NCBI RefSeq assembly: GCF_002218085.1
Contig: NZ_BDUC01000004.1
Coordinates: 186,001-250,000 of the forward strand
DNA from: Tolypothrix sp. NIES-4075
GTDB lineage: Bacteria > Cyanobacteriota > Cyanobacteriia > Cyanobacteriales > Nostocaceae
DNA: 64,000 nt
Reading direction: 5' to 3'
Part shown: positions 1 to 7,155 of the stretch, piece after piece
Position numbering within the stretch: the stretch's first letter is position 1
Layout: each line of letters opens with the position of its first letter
Notes under the pieces: generated by a model
Database searches by the model: none
The model's input: only the letters and a program-made list of their open reading frames with translations
Told to the model about the DNA's origin: nothing
Program-made: the position numbers and the translations under genes

Positions 1-392
1 TTAAATTAATAGTTTCAAAAGCTTCTGTAATTGCTTTATCCAAATCAGAGTAAGTGCGAGTAGCTTGTGAACGTAAAAATTATTTGATTTTTGACCAAAA
101 ATTTTCGCTCTTGCGAAAAGTCTGGCGAATATGGTGATAAATAAATCAAATGAGCACCAACAGATTCAATAGCTTCTCTAATTCCTGTCACCTTATGAGA
201 GCTAAAATTATCCATTACTACACATGCCCCCTCCCAGAAATTCGGAACTAAGACTTGTTTAATATAAGTTTCAAATGCGTTTTTATCATTTCCACCTTTA
301 AAACTCATTGCACCAACAATCCCACGGGTTGCGATCGCCCCAATGATAGTTACATTTTTACCACGCTTGTCTGGGCGAGCACCGTGCGCTCT
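1..392 (-). pseudogene. IS630-family transposase, C-terminal remnant (frameshifted)
   Basis: The minus-strand translation reads RPDKRGKNVTIIGA, then VVMDNFSSHKV and LIYLSPYSPDFS, which are the hallmark DDE_3 blocks of IS630 transposases with the second catalytic Asp in VMDNFSSHK. After PYSPDFS the frame breaks near position 120. The expected continuation (ENFWSKIK, then RTYSDLDKAI) resumes in another frame after an in-frame stop near position 82 and runs to the window edge. The N-terminal catalytic part is absent: the sequence is joined directly to the tail of a Y1 transposase at about position 390. It is therefore a dead fragment. The family assignment is strong; the exact junction is approximate. 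Confidence 0.8.
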
Positions 393-1046
393 TTTTCCCT
401 TCACAACCTTTGGTAGCAACTTACTACCCCAGTGGTAGCTTCTCTCTGGCTTCGGCTTAGGTTTATATTTTTTACAAAATCCTCGATACCTTGCCGCACA
501 TTCTTCTAAACTTTTCCCTAAAGACAAAAAAGCGGGATGCCATTTGGTTAAACCATCATTAGTTAACCTATCATGAGTCCCATAGTTGCTGAAATCGTAG
601 AAAAATCCCTGTTGCATTCCTGCGGCTTTCGGGTTAGCGTGAATATACCGAAGCGTGTTTAAAGCCCGTCGATAATCGCTCATTTCAAATCCCGAACTGT
701 GATATCTTTTTTCCCAAAAATGTCCCGTTCGATTCAACTCGCTTAAGGCAAGAGACGCGATAAATCGCCGTCTCTACAAAGGACTGATTATTGTAAAGAC
801 GGCGATTTATCGCGTCTTTGTGATCTATAATTTTCATCAAAAAACATTATCCGAACCGTATTGAACGTGGTTTGACATTATGCATAAGGCATAAAGCTTA
901 AAATTGAATTTTTCTATCGCCTTCTTTATGGCATAAATAAACACCTCCCGACATTCGTGACGAGTCAATTGAAATTCGCGATTGTTGCAACGAGTGGTGA
1001 TATGGTAGCAGTATCCAGATTTGAGCTTACGAGGTTGGCGGGGCAT
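393..1046 (-). pseudogene. REP-associated tyrosine (Y1/HUH) transposase, interrupted
   Basis: The 5' part (1046 down to about 840) encodes MPRQPRKLKSGYCYHITTRC and ends in LYALCIMSNHV, matching the start of RAYT/TnpA_REP proteins up to the HUH-type metal motif. The 3' part (about 730 down to 393) encodes NRTGHFWEKRYHSSGF and LRYIHANPKAAGM, the downstream conserved block with the catalytic-Tyr helix region. About 30 residues between them are missing and are replaced by roughly 100 bp holding a large palindrome (753-817). Such enzymes normally mobilise or maintain REP-like palindromes, so a palindrome breaking the gene is notable. The tail is fused to an IS630 fragment. The gene is not functional as read. 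Confidence 0.8.
753..817. repeat. Large palindrome, GTAGAGACG-type dispersed family, inside the RAYT gene
   Basis: Two 21-nt arms (753-773 and 797-817) are exact reverse complements, separated by 23 nt. Each arm is itself nearly self-complementary around CGATAAATCG. The ends resemble the CGTCTCTAC/GTAGAGACG termini of the other small palindromes in this window. Confidence 0.85.
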
Positions 1047-1145
1047 TGACAGCGAGAAGTTAGATTGAAATACACTATTTCATATGCTGGATTTCAATTC
1101 GTCGAGTTACGCGATCGCCAACTATATCTAAACCTTCGCTAGTAC

Positions 1146-1178
1146 AGATCCCCGACTTCTCAAAGAAGTCAGGGATCT
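1146..1178. repeat. Hairpin repeat of the GATCCCCGACTTCT type
   Basis: Two 15-nt arms with one mismatch (AGATCCCCGACTTCT and AGAAGTCAGGGATCT) flank a 3-nt loop. A related but weaker hairpin lies at 10604-10636, so this looks like a dispersed palindromic repeat rather than a gene-specific terminator. Confidence 0.7.
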
Positions 1179-1197
1179 AAAAGGCTGATCGCATATT

Positions 1198-1321
1198 TAA
1201 CATCTGTATTAGCTGGAATGACAGCAAACACCAGCGTTTACGAGCCATCTTTTGTGAGAAAATGAGAGGGCGATCGCCGTCGAACTCAGGTTGAATTAAG
1301 CTGAACAGGAGTGTACGCTAG
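1198..1321. repeat. 124-bp direct repeat, copy 1
   Basis: This stretch matches 2179-2302 with only three substitutions (121 of 124 positions by eye). It carries the same HIP1 site and the same AACAGGAGTGTACGCTAG end that serves as leader and ribosome-binding region for the TMEM175-type gene at copy 2, but no such gene follows here. The two copies bracket hicAB. Confidence 0.9.
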
Positions 1322-1474
1322 TTAGGCATTCAAATCAATCATGCGATCGCACTGACAATTTAGCCACTTCAATCAATCATGCGATCGCTTTTCATTGGGA
1401 AAGGTTTCCAGAGAAAAGCTGAGAGTTCCATTATGTCGGTACAATCAAACCACTTATGGATTTTTTGAGAGTAG

Positions 1475-1723
1475 ATGAAAGTTCGTGAAGTTATTAAACT
1501 AATAGAAGCTGATGGTTGGTATCTTGCAATAACTAGGGGAAGTCATCGCCAGTATAAGCACCCTGTAAAATCAGGTTTTGTGACAGTTGCAGGAAAATTA
1601 TCTGATGATTTAGCACCAGGAACCTTGAATAGTATTTTAAAACAAGCTCAATTAAAAGAAGATATAAAAAATAGCGAAGAAACACCGCAAACAGAAGAGA
1701 AAAAAGAAGAAGAGGAAAAATAA
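1475..1723 (+). CDS. hicA: HicA-type toxin (mRNA interferase), with acidic C-terminal tail
   Basis: The 82-residue product begins MKVREVIKLIEADGWYLA and has RGSHRQYKHP, the HicA/YcfA signature whose His24 is the expected catalytic residue of the double-stranded-RNA-binding-like fold. HicA proteins cleave mRNA and are blocked by HicB. The core ends near residue 60; the last 20 or so residues are almost all Glu and Lys, longer than in typical HicA proteins of about 60-70 residues. The stop codon overlaps the hicB start as TAATG, so translation is probably coupled. The whole pair sits between two 124-bp direct repeats. Confidence 0.85.
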   Translation: MKVREVIKLIEADGWYLAITRGSHRQYKHPVKSGFVTVAGKLSDDLAPGTLNSILKQAQLKEDIKNSEETPQTEEKKEEEEK

Positions 1724-1932
1724 TGCGCTACGCAATTGTGATTGAGAAAGCAGCAAACAACTATTCAGCTTATGTACCAGATTTACCTGGATGTGTCGCT
1801 AGTGGTGCAAATATTCAAGAGGTTAACCAACAAATTAAAGAAGCGATCGCTTTTCATTTAGATGGATTGCGAGAAGAAGGATTACCGATTCCTGAGCCAA
1901 CTACTTTGTGCGAATATGTCGAGGCTTCGTAA
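1723..1932 (+). CDS. hicB: HicB-family antitoxin
   Basis: The 69-residue protein starts MRYAIVIEKAANNYSAYVPD and contains LPGCVASG and FHLDGLREEGLPIPEP, the standard short HicB partial RNase H-like fold that binds and masks HicA. It has no room for a C-terminal DNA-binding domain, so autoregulation of the operon would need another mechanism or an unusual one. The ATG overlaps the hicA stop by one base. Order (toxin first) and overlap are typical of hicAB modules. Confidence 0.88.
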   Translation: MRYAIVIEKAANNYSAYVPDLPGCVASGANIQEVNQQIKEAIAFHLDGLREEGLPIPEPTTLCEYVEAS

Positions 1933-2011
1933 AATGCGGGTTTTTATTATCTTAAATATATTTTTGCTATCGCCATTTTTCTGGTTGAAAATAACACAAA
2001 AGCTATACCTT

Positions 2012-2049
2012 GCGATCGCGCAGCGACTCCTGCGGAGTATCGCGCTTGC
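2012..2049. repeat. HIP1-associated palindrome
   Basis: The GCGACTCC and GGAGTATCGC arms form an imperfect palindrome fused to a GCGATCGC site, a form common between Nostoc-like genes. The rest of 1933-2178 shows no gene. Confidence 0.5.
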
Positions 2050-2178
2050 AATTTAGCCAGTTAAAATCATGCGATGGCACTGCAATGCCTTTAGAAAAAT
2101 AACCTATTTTAAAAAGCTAGATCGAGCCTCAAGTTTGGGAAAATACTAATAGCTGTAATTACTAAAAGGCTTCTTGCC

Positions 2179-2302
2179 TAACATCTGTATTAGCTGGAAT
2201 CACACCAAACACCAGCGTTTACGAGCCGTCTTTTGTGAGAAAATGAGAGGGCGATCGCCGTCGAACTCAGGTTGAATTAAGCTGAACAGGAGTGTACGCT
2301 AG
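2179..2302. repeat. 124-bp direct repeat, copy 2 (leader of the next gene)
   Basis: This is near identical to 1198-1321, offset 981 bp. Here the repeat ends 3 bp before an ATG and supplies the CAGGAG element upstream of it, so this copy is probably in its original position. Both copies are preceded by CTAAAAGGCT at slightly different spacing. Confidence 0.9.
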
Positions 2303-2305
2303 CAT

Positions 2306-2881
2306 ATGGGGAAAGGAAGGTTAGAAGCATTTAGCGATGGTGTAATCGCTATTATCATCACCATTATGGTGCTGGAATTGAAAGTGCCTCATGAAGACAA
2401 TTTAGCTGCCTTGCGTCCGCTAATCCCAGTATTTTTAAGTTACGTGCTTAGTTTTATTTACCTCGGTATCTACTGGAATAATCATCATCATTTGTTACAG
2501 GCGGTTAGGCACGTTAATGGTAGTGTCTTGTGGGCTAACCTAAATCTGCTGTTCTGTTTGTCACTAATACCCTTCGTCACTGGATGGATGGGCGAAAACC
2601 ACTTTGCCACCTTACCAGTTGCTCTATACGGCATTGTGCTGCTGTCAAGTGCGATCGCTTATTACATCCTTGCCCGCATTCTCGTTGCTTCCCACGGTAA
2701 AGATTCCGCTCTGGCAAGCGCACTTGGTGGAGACTTTAAAGGCAAAGTATCGGTGTTAATTTATGCCGTGGCAATTGGGCTTTCCTTTGTGAACTCGTGG
2801 TTTGCCTGCATATTATATACTCTGGTCGCGGTCATGTGGCTTATCCCTGACCGCCGCATTGAGAAAACTCTCACCCGGTGA
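2306..2881 (+). CDS. TMEM175/DUF1211-family membrane protein
   Basis: The 191-residue protein opens with RLEAFSDGVIAIIITIMVLE. The FSDGV motif in the first helix is the signature of TMEM175 (DUF1211) proteins, which form potassium-permeable channels in characterised members. About six hydrophobic segments follow (roughly residues 10-25, 40-60, 75-93, 103-125, 150-167, 168-183), consistent with the six-helix bacterial single-domain form. The HNHHHLL-like segment (NNHHHLLQAV) after helix 2 is also typical. CAGGAG lies about 12 bases before the ATG, within the 124-bp repeat. Ion selectivity cannot be read from this sequence. Confidence 0.82.
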   Translation: MGKGRLEAFSDGVIAIIITIMVLELKVPHEDNLAALRPLIPVFLSYVLSFIYLGIYWNNHHHLLQAVRHVNGSVLWANLNLLFCLSLIPFVTGWMGENHFATLPVALYGIVLLSSAIAYYILARILVASHGKDSALASALGGDFKGKVSVLIYAVAIGLSFVNSWFACILYTLVAVMWLIPDRRIEKTLTR

Positions 2882-3099
2882 TTAGCACCGATTGCGAAGA
2901 GAAGCGATCGCGTTGCTGCCAATGAGTGAAACGTCCAAAATTCATTTTGTGCGATCGCCCTTTGTAACAATAGTCGTGAATTCCAATTCCTGTTTTGCAC
3001 AACCCCTGATAAGCGATCGCCGCTCCGACCAAAGATAAGCGATCGCCTCTATCAGAAGACATAGGCGTGGAAATTAATTATGCGTTATCCAGAACCCTT
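2882..3099. other. Non-coding gap with a cluster of HIP1 sites
   Basis: Four GCGATCG-containing sites occur within about 160 bp, two of them in the repeated context GATAAGCGATCGCC. No gene or RNA is recognisable. Confidence 0.5.
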
Positions 3100-3128
3100 G
3101 TAGAGACGTAGCATTGCTACGTCTCTAC
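3100..3128. repeat. 29-bp palindrome (GTAGAGACG family), 3' of rplL
   Basis: Perfect 14-nt arms around a single central base, with GTAGAGACGTAGCA at the left. It lies just past the rplL stop on the minus strand, where it may also act as a transcript 3'-end hairpin, although no strong T-run follows. Confidence 0.75.
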
Positions 3129-3162
3129 ATCTTTTCGACTTTTATGTCTAATGGAATTTTGA

Positions 3163-3555
3163 CTACTTCACAGTCACCTTACCACCAGCTTCTTCGATGC
3201 GCTTCTTGGCATCTTCAGCAGCATCCTTAGCAATACCATCTTTAACAGACTTGGGTGCAGCTTCCACCAAATCTTTGGCTTCTTTGAGACCCAAACCTGT
3301 CAATTCCCGGACAATCTTCAGTACGGCAATCTTCTTATCAGCTGGAACTGATTCTAGAATTACGTCAAACTCAGTTTGCTCAACAGCTTCTTCAGTAGGC
3401 GCAGCAACACCACCGGGAGCAGCCATCATCATACCACCAACTGGTGCAGCAGCACTTACGCCGAAAGCTTCTTCAATTTGCTTGACTAATTCAGATGCTT
3501 CCAGCAAAGTCAAAGATTTCAATTGTTCCAAAATTTGATCGGTTGTAGCAGACAT
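3163..3555 (-). CDS. rplL: 50S ribosomal protein L7/L12
   Basis: The 130-residue protein has the N-terminal dimerisation helices (about 5-33), the Ala/Gly/Met/Pro-rich hinge (about 34-58, containing VGGMMMAAPGG) and the C-terminal factor-binding domain with KIAVLKIVRELTGLGLKEAK, all standard for L7/L12. It forms the ribosomal stalk with L10 and recruits translation GTPases. It is last in the minus-strand block and follows rplJ after an unusually long spacer (177 bp) filled with heptamer repeats and two palindromes. Confidence 0.97.
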   Translation of the reverse strand: MSATTDQILEQLKSLTLLEASELVKQIEEAFGVSAAAPVGGMMMAAPGGVAAPTEEAVEQTEFDVILESVPADKKIAVLKIVRELTGLGLKEAKDLVEAAPKSVKDGIAKDAAEDAKKRIEEAGGKVTVK

Positions 3556-3574
3556 TGATATAACTCCTGTAAAT

Positions 3575-3733
3575 TGTTTATTGGTTGATAGTTGTTGGTT
3601 GTTAGTTGCTAGTTGATAGTTGATGGTTGATAGTTGTTATCTTTTCCCCTAACTTCTAACTCCTGTACAGACGTGATGTTCCTCGCGTCTCTACTCCTAA
3701 CTCCTGTACAGACGTGATTAATCACGTCTCTAC
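3575..3733. repeat. Heptamer-like repeats plus two GTAGAGACG-type palindromes between rplJ and rplL
   Basis: 3575-3650 is a run of degenerate TTGATAG/TTGTTAG units. Two tandem related palindromes follow at 3664-3694 and 3706-3733, each preceded by AACTCCT. The second abuts the rplJ stop and its first base completes the TAG stop codon. This material separates two genes that must be co-expressed at a fixed ratio (one L10 to four L7/L12). Confidence 0.75.
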
Positions 3734-4296
3734 TAAGATTCGCCTTCGGCGTTGTCGCTTTCGGCGTTGTCGCCTTTATCCTTGTCGGAAATTGCTTGCA
3801 AAGCACGCGCCAAAGAACCGGGTACTTCGTTGATACCCACGGCAATCTTGGTTGCCAAGGCGTTGATGCCTCCGGCAATTTGCGCCATGAGTTGTTCCTT
3901 AGATGGCAAGTCTCCGAGTACCTTGACATCAGGTTCTTTCAACAAGCGACCATCCATAACGCCGCCGCGAAGTTCTGTCTTCTTGCTGGCTTTCTGGAAG
4001 TCTTGGTAAGCCTTAATTGCGCCAGAAAAATCTTCTTTAACTAGCAAAAAGGCTGAGGAACCTTTGAGCAACTCAGACATCGGTTGCCACTTTTCCTCTC
4101 CTTCAATGGCGATACCCATCAAGGTGTTCTTTGCCACCTTGCAAATAGTGCCACTCGGACGCAACCGCCGCCGTAAGTCAGTGATTTCGGCGACTGTTAA
4201 TCCCTGGTATTCAATTACCAGTGCCAAAGTTGACTCGCTCAAAGTTTCTTTGAGGTCAGCAACGATCGCTTTTTTATCTTCTACCGTTCTTCCCAT
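3733..4296 (-). CDS. rplJ: 50S ribosomal protein L10
   Basis: The protein starts MGRTVEDKKAIVADLKETLS and carries the L10 core (VIEYQGLTVAEITDLRRRLR, KVAKNTLMGIA), followed by the alpha-8 helix region that binds L7/L12 dimers. Length is 187 residues, slightly longer than many L10 proteins because of a low-complexity acidic tail (SDNAEGES-type repeats) that ends at the boundary with a dispersed palindrome. It anchors the stalk to 23S rRNA and in many bacteria represses its own operon. A hairpin sits upstream, between rplA and rplJ. Confidence 0.97.
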   Translation of the reverse strand: MGRTVEDKKAIVADLKETLSESTLALVIEYQGLTVAEITDLRRRLRPSGTICKVAKNTLMGIAIEGEEKWQPMSELLKGSSAFLLVKEDFSGAIKAYQDFQKASKKTELRGGVMDGRLLKEPDVKVLGDLPSKEQLMAQIAGGINALATKIAVGINEVPGSLARALQAISDKDKGDNAESDNAEGES

Positions 4297-4370
4297 CTTT
4301 GTTTCACCTCCTCAAACAATTTTTGGCTTTCCCTAAAGAAAGCGTTTTTTTCTGAACGACCCAAAACAAC

Positions 4371-4397
4371 AAACCCCAGCTATATCAGCCGGGGTTT
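4371..4397 (-). terminator. Hairpin between rplA and rplJ (attenuator or leader candidate)
   Basis: On the minus strand AACCCCGGC pairs with GCTGGGGTT across a 7-nt loop, followed by TGTTGTTTT. It lies about 75 bases before the rplJ start and after rplA, a place where L10 leaders or attenuators occur in many bacteria. It could partly terminate rplKA transcription. No complete L10-binding fold was verified. Confidence 0.55.
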
Positions 4398-4524
4398 TGC
4401 AATGTTTTTCATGCGGTCATCACACTTTTTATCAGTGCAACTTCAAGCAATCAAAGTGCAAACCTCGGCAGGATATTAAGCTATTGACACCTGCTGTCTT
4501 TGGTTTTGCCTATTCAATTTTGGT

Positions 4525-4611
4525 AATTGGGAATTGGGAATTGGGCATTGGGAATTGGTCAAGCGTTTTTTCCATTACCCATTAGCCATTACCCATTCCC
4601 CATTACCCATT
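4525..4611. repeat. Heptameric tandem repeats between rplA and rplJ
   Basis: A run of AATTGGG/GAATTGGG units is followed by a run of CCATTAC/CCCATTA units in the opposite sense, so the two halves could fold on each other. This is a typical cyanobacterial short tandemly repeated repetitive tract and abuts the rplA stop codon. Confidence 0.8.
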
Positions 4612-5326
4612 ATGCGGCTTCGGTCAGTTTCAAATCGCGTAGGGCGTTGACATCGACTTTAATCGATGGTCCCATAGTAGCAGACACATACATTGTGCGC
4701 CAATAACGACCTTTGGCTCCTGAAGGACGGTTACGGTCAATCGTTTCTTGCAACGCCTTCAAGTTTACCAACAAATCTTCGGGCGAGAAGGATGCCTTAC
4801 CAAACATAACATGGACTATGCCAGTACGATCAGCTCTAAATTCTAATTTACCAGCTTTGAATTCAGCGATCGCACTTCCTACGTCAAATGTCACCGTTCC
4901 CCCTTTGGGTGATGGCATTAAACCACGCGGACCAAGCAATTTACCAAGCCTCGCTACTTGTGGCATAACATCAGGTGTGGCAATCAGCTTATCAAAGTCC
5001 ATCATGCCTTTCTGAATCTGCTCAATCAGTTCTTCCGAACCGACGATATCAGCACCGGCGTTGCTGGCTTCGGTTACTTTTTCCCCTCTGGCAATTACTG
5101 CCACCCGGACGATTTGTCCTGTGCCTTTGGGCAATGCTACAGTGGTTCGCAACTGTTGGTCTGTATACTTCGGGTCAATTCCTAACCGGATATGCGCTTC
5201 TGCTGCTTCCGCAAATTTTGCTGTTGCTGTCTCTTTGAGCAAAGATAAAGCATCAATCGGTGCATAATCCGTATCTTCTACTTTTTCTAGCAGCGCCTGC
5301 AATCGGCGTGATACTTTTTTCGTCAT
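4610..5326 (-). CDS. rplA: 50S ribosomal protein L1
   Basis: The 238-residue protein has the L1 signatures KFAEAAEAHIRLGIDPKYTD near the start, ARLGKLLGPRGLMPSPKGGT in the middle, and VNALRDL at the end. L1 forms the mobile stalk that guides E-site tRNA out of the ribosome, and in many bacteria it binds the rplK-rplA mRNA leader as a repressor. It follows rplK with a 143-bp spacer that contains short tandem repeats. Confidence 0.97.
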   Translation of the reverse strand: MTKKVSRRLQALLEKVEDTDYAPIDALSLLKETATAKFAEAAEAHIRLGIDPKYTDQQLRTTVALPKGTGQIVRVAVIARGEKVTEASNAGADIVGSEELIEQIQKGMMDFDKLIATPDVMPQVARLGKLLGPRGLMPSPKGGTVTFDVGSAIAEFKAGKLEFRADRTGIVHVMFGKASFSPEDLLVNLKALQETIDRNRPSGAKGRYWRTMYVSATMGPSIKVDVNALRDLKLTEAA

Positions 5327-5384
5327 TTTTCTTTACTCCTGGGGTAATTAGCGAGGTTTGTTCTCTCCCCCGATAAAATTTTGT

Positions 5385-5469
5385 TTTGGAGCGTTGGAGC
5401 GTTGGAGCGTTCATGGTTGACGCTCAACAATCAACAGTTAACCACTCTCCACTATCCACTATCTACTAT
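5385..5469. repeat. Short tandem repeats between rplK and rplA
   Basis: Three copies of GGAGCGTT are followed by repeated CCACTAT/CTACTAT units running up to the rplK stop. Confidence 0.65.
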
Positions 5470-5895
5470 CTAATCCGCGATCGCTACGCCCATATTCCTG
5501 GCAGTACCTTCGACAATCCTCATTGCTGCTTCGATGTCATTAGCGTTGAGATCGGGCAGTTTGGTTTGGGCTATTTCTTGCAATTGGGCTTTGGTAATCG
5601 AGCCAACTTTCTTTTTGTTCGGTTCGTTTGAGCCTCTTTCAATTTTCGCTGCTTTGCGAATCAACACTGATGCTGGTGGCGTTTTCAGTACAAAAGTAAA
5701 ACTCCGGTCTTCAAAAACCGAAATTTCTACCGGGATTACCATCCCAGCTTGGTCTGCTGTTTTGGCGTTGTACTCTTTGCAGAACATCATGATGTTCACA
5801 CCATGTTGACCTAGCGCAGGTCCCACTGGCGGTGCTGGGTTGGCTTTCCCAGCGTTCAAAGCCAGTTTAATAATCGCTACTACTTTTTTCGCCAT
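5470..5895 (-). CDS. rplK: 50S ribosomal protein L11
   Basis: The 141-residue product has the L11 N-terminal block KLALNAGKANPAPPVGPALG and the C-terminal rRNA-binding block KAQLQEIAQTKLPDLNANDI followed by GTARNMGV. L11 binds the GTPase-associated centre of 23S rRNA. Length is exactly that of the family. It lies 7 bp after the nusG stop, in the usual nusG-rplK-rplA order. Confidence 0.98.
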   Translation of the reverse strand: MAKKVVAIIKLALNAGKANPAPPVGPALGQHGVNIMMFCKEYNAKTADQAGMVIPVEISVFEDRSFTFVLKTPPASVLIRKAAKIERGSNEPNKKKVGSITKAQLQEIAQTKLPDLNANDIEAAMRIVEGTARNMGVAIAD

Positions 5896-5902
5896 TTTCT
5901 AT

Positions 5903-6529
5903 TTAGCTCTGTTTCTCAACCTGATTAAATTCCAATTCTACTGGTGTATCTCGTCCAAAAATCGAAAGCAATGCTTTGAGCCTACTCCGCTCTGGAGTAA
6001 CTTCAATCACTTCACCTTCAAAATCTTTAAATGCACCTTCCCGCACGATTATCTTATCACCAACAGCCATGTCAATTTTGACAACTGGCTCTTGTTCGGC
6101 AGTCTGTTTGAAGATCCGTTCTACTTCTGAGGCACTCAGGGGCATTGGTTTGACGTGACCGCGACCTTTGCCGGTGCCGCGTTTTTGTTCGGCTCCCACG
6201 AAGTTTATTACATGGGATGTATTTCGCACTACCTGCCATACGTCATCGTCCATAACCATCCGCACTAGCACGTAACCAGGAAACACTTTTTCTTCTGTGT
6301 TTTGGCGACTGCCATCTTTACGGATTTTCACGGCTGGCGTGTGGGGAATTTCCACCTGAACTATTTTATCAGCTACATCAAATGTTTGAATGCGCTGCTC
6401 TAAGTTTGTCTTTACACGCTTTTCACAGCCACTAGCTACTTGTACTGCATACCAGCGTGCTTCTTGCAAAGCATCCAGCGCTGTTTCTGCTTCTTCTAAG
6501 TTGCGTGGTTCGTCTGTTGCACCAACCAT
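5903..6529 (-). CDS. nusG: Transcription termination/antitermination factor NusG
   Basis: The NGN domain is seen in RWYAVQVASGCEKRVKTNLE and VFPGYVLVRMVMDDDVW, and the C-terminal KOW domain in VGDKIIVREGAFKDFEGEV. I start it at the ATG at 6529, giving MVGATDEPRNLEE and 208 residues. A longer open frame upstream overlaps secE and has no NusG similarity. The ATG overlaps the secE stop as TGATG, implying translational coupling. NusG binds RNA polymerase and, through its KOW domain, Rho or ribosomal protein S10. Confidence 0.97.
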   Translation of the reverse strand: MVGATDEPRNLEEAETALDALQEARWYAVQVASGCEKRVKTNLEQRIQTFDVADKIVQVEIPHTPAVKIRKDGSRQNTEEKVFPGYVLVRMVMDDDVWQVVRNTSHVINFVGAEQKRGTGKGRGHVKPMPLSASEVERIFKQTAEQEPVVKIDMAVGDKIIVREGAFKDFEGEVIEVTPERSRLKALLSIFGRDTPVELEFNQVEKQS

Positions 6530-6750
6530 CAGAATACCTGTTTTGCTGCCCAAGTAAATAATCCATCGACTAAATATATCAAAGATGCGGAAAGTGTTAC
6601 CATCAGCAACACAGCTGCTGATTCGCTCACCAACTGCTGACGACTGGGCCAAACCACTTTGTCCAGTTCTTCTCTAAGTCCCTGATAGAAGTTGGATATG
6701 CTCAACCCATTAGTGGTTTCTGGCATTTCTGCTTCGTTTTTCTTTGCCAC
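6529..6750 (-). CDS. secE: Preprotein translocase subunit SecE
   Basis: The 73-residue protein has the conserved amphipathic segment LREELDKVVWPSRQQLVSES followed by one membrane helix (about residues 46-66), the short single-helix SecE form used by cyanobacteria. It clamps SecY in the SecYEG channel of the plasma and thylakoid membranes. It lies between trnW and nusG and overlaps nusG by one base. Confidence 0.95.
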   Translation of the reverse strand: MAKKNEAEMPETTNGLSISNFYQGLREELDKVVWPSRQQLVSESAAVLLMVTLSASLIYLVDGLFTWAAKQVF

Positions 6751-6925
6751 AGTCGTTTCTCTCCGCGATTCTTTGACGAGCTTTTATTCACAGCTATTGT
6801 CTATTACTTTCTGTGGGAGTGAAAGTCAAAAAGCTGCAAATACAATTATACCCGAAATTTTCCGTACTTGCTGAACAATTAGCAGTTGTGTACTTGCTTT
6901 CGGGCAATGCGTGTTGTTTGGAGAG

Positions 6926-6998
6926 CGCGCCCTGGAGGACTTGAACCCCCGACATCAGGTTTTGGAGACCTGCGTTCTACCAACTGAACTAAGAGCGC
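6926..6998 (-). tRNA. trnW: tRNA-Trp (anticodon CCA)
   Basis: The minus strand folds as a 73-nt cloverleaf. The acceptor arms GCGCTCT and AGGGCGC pair with one G-T wobble. The D-arm is TTAGTTCAGTTGGTAGAA, the anticodon loop CTCCAAA lies within CAGGTCTCCAAAACCTG, and the T-arm GGGGGTTCAAGTCC is followed by discriminator G. The 3' CCA is not encoded. Its place between rplS and secE is conserved in cyanobacteria and plastids. Confidence 0.95.
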
Positions 6999-7155
6999 AC
7001 AAGCTGTCTAGCATTCAGTCCGAAGCGCTGAACTTTATCTAGTCTAACGCAATTTGACTTTTAAATCAACTCGAATTTACTTATTGGATATTGGAAATAA
7101 ATCAGCGGCAAGAGCCGCTTGAAAGTGGAGATTTCTCCCATAATTGAGCAGCGAA

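Noticed and set aside
4713..5267. Several plus-strand frames opposite rplA
   Set aside because: They are antisense shadows of a fully conserved ribosomal protein gene and encode no recognisable domain.
6530..6652. Longer nusG starting at 6652
   Set aside because: The added 41 residues overlap secE and have no NusG similarity; the TGATG overlap with secE marks the real start at 6529.
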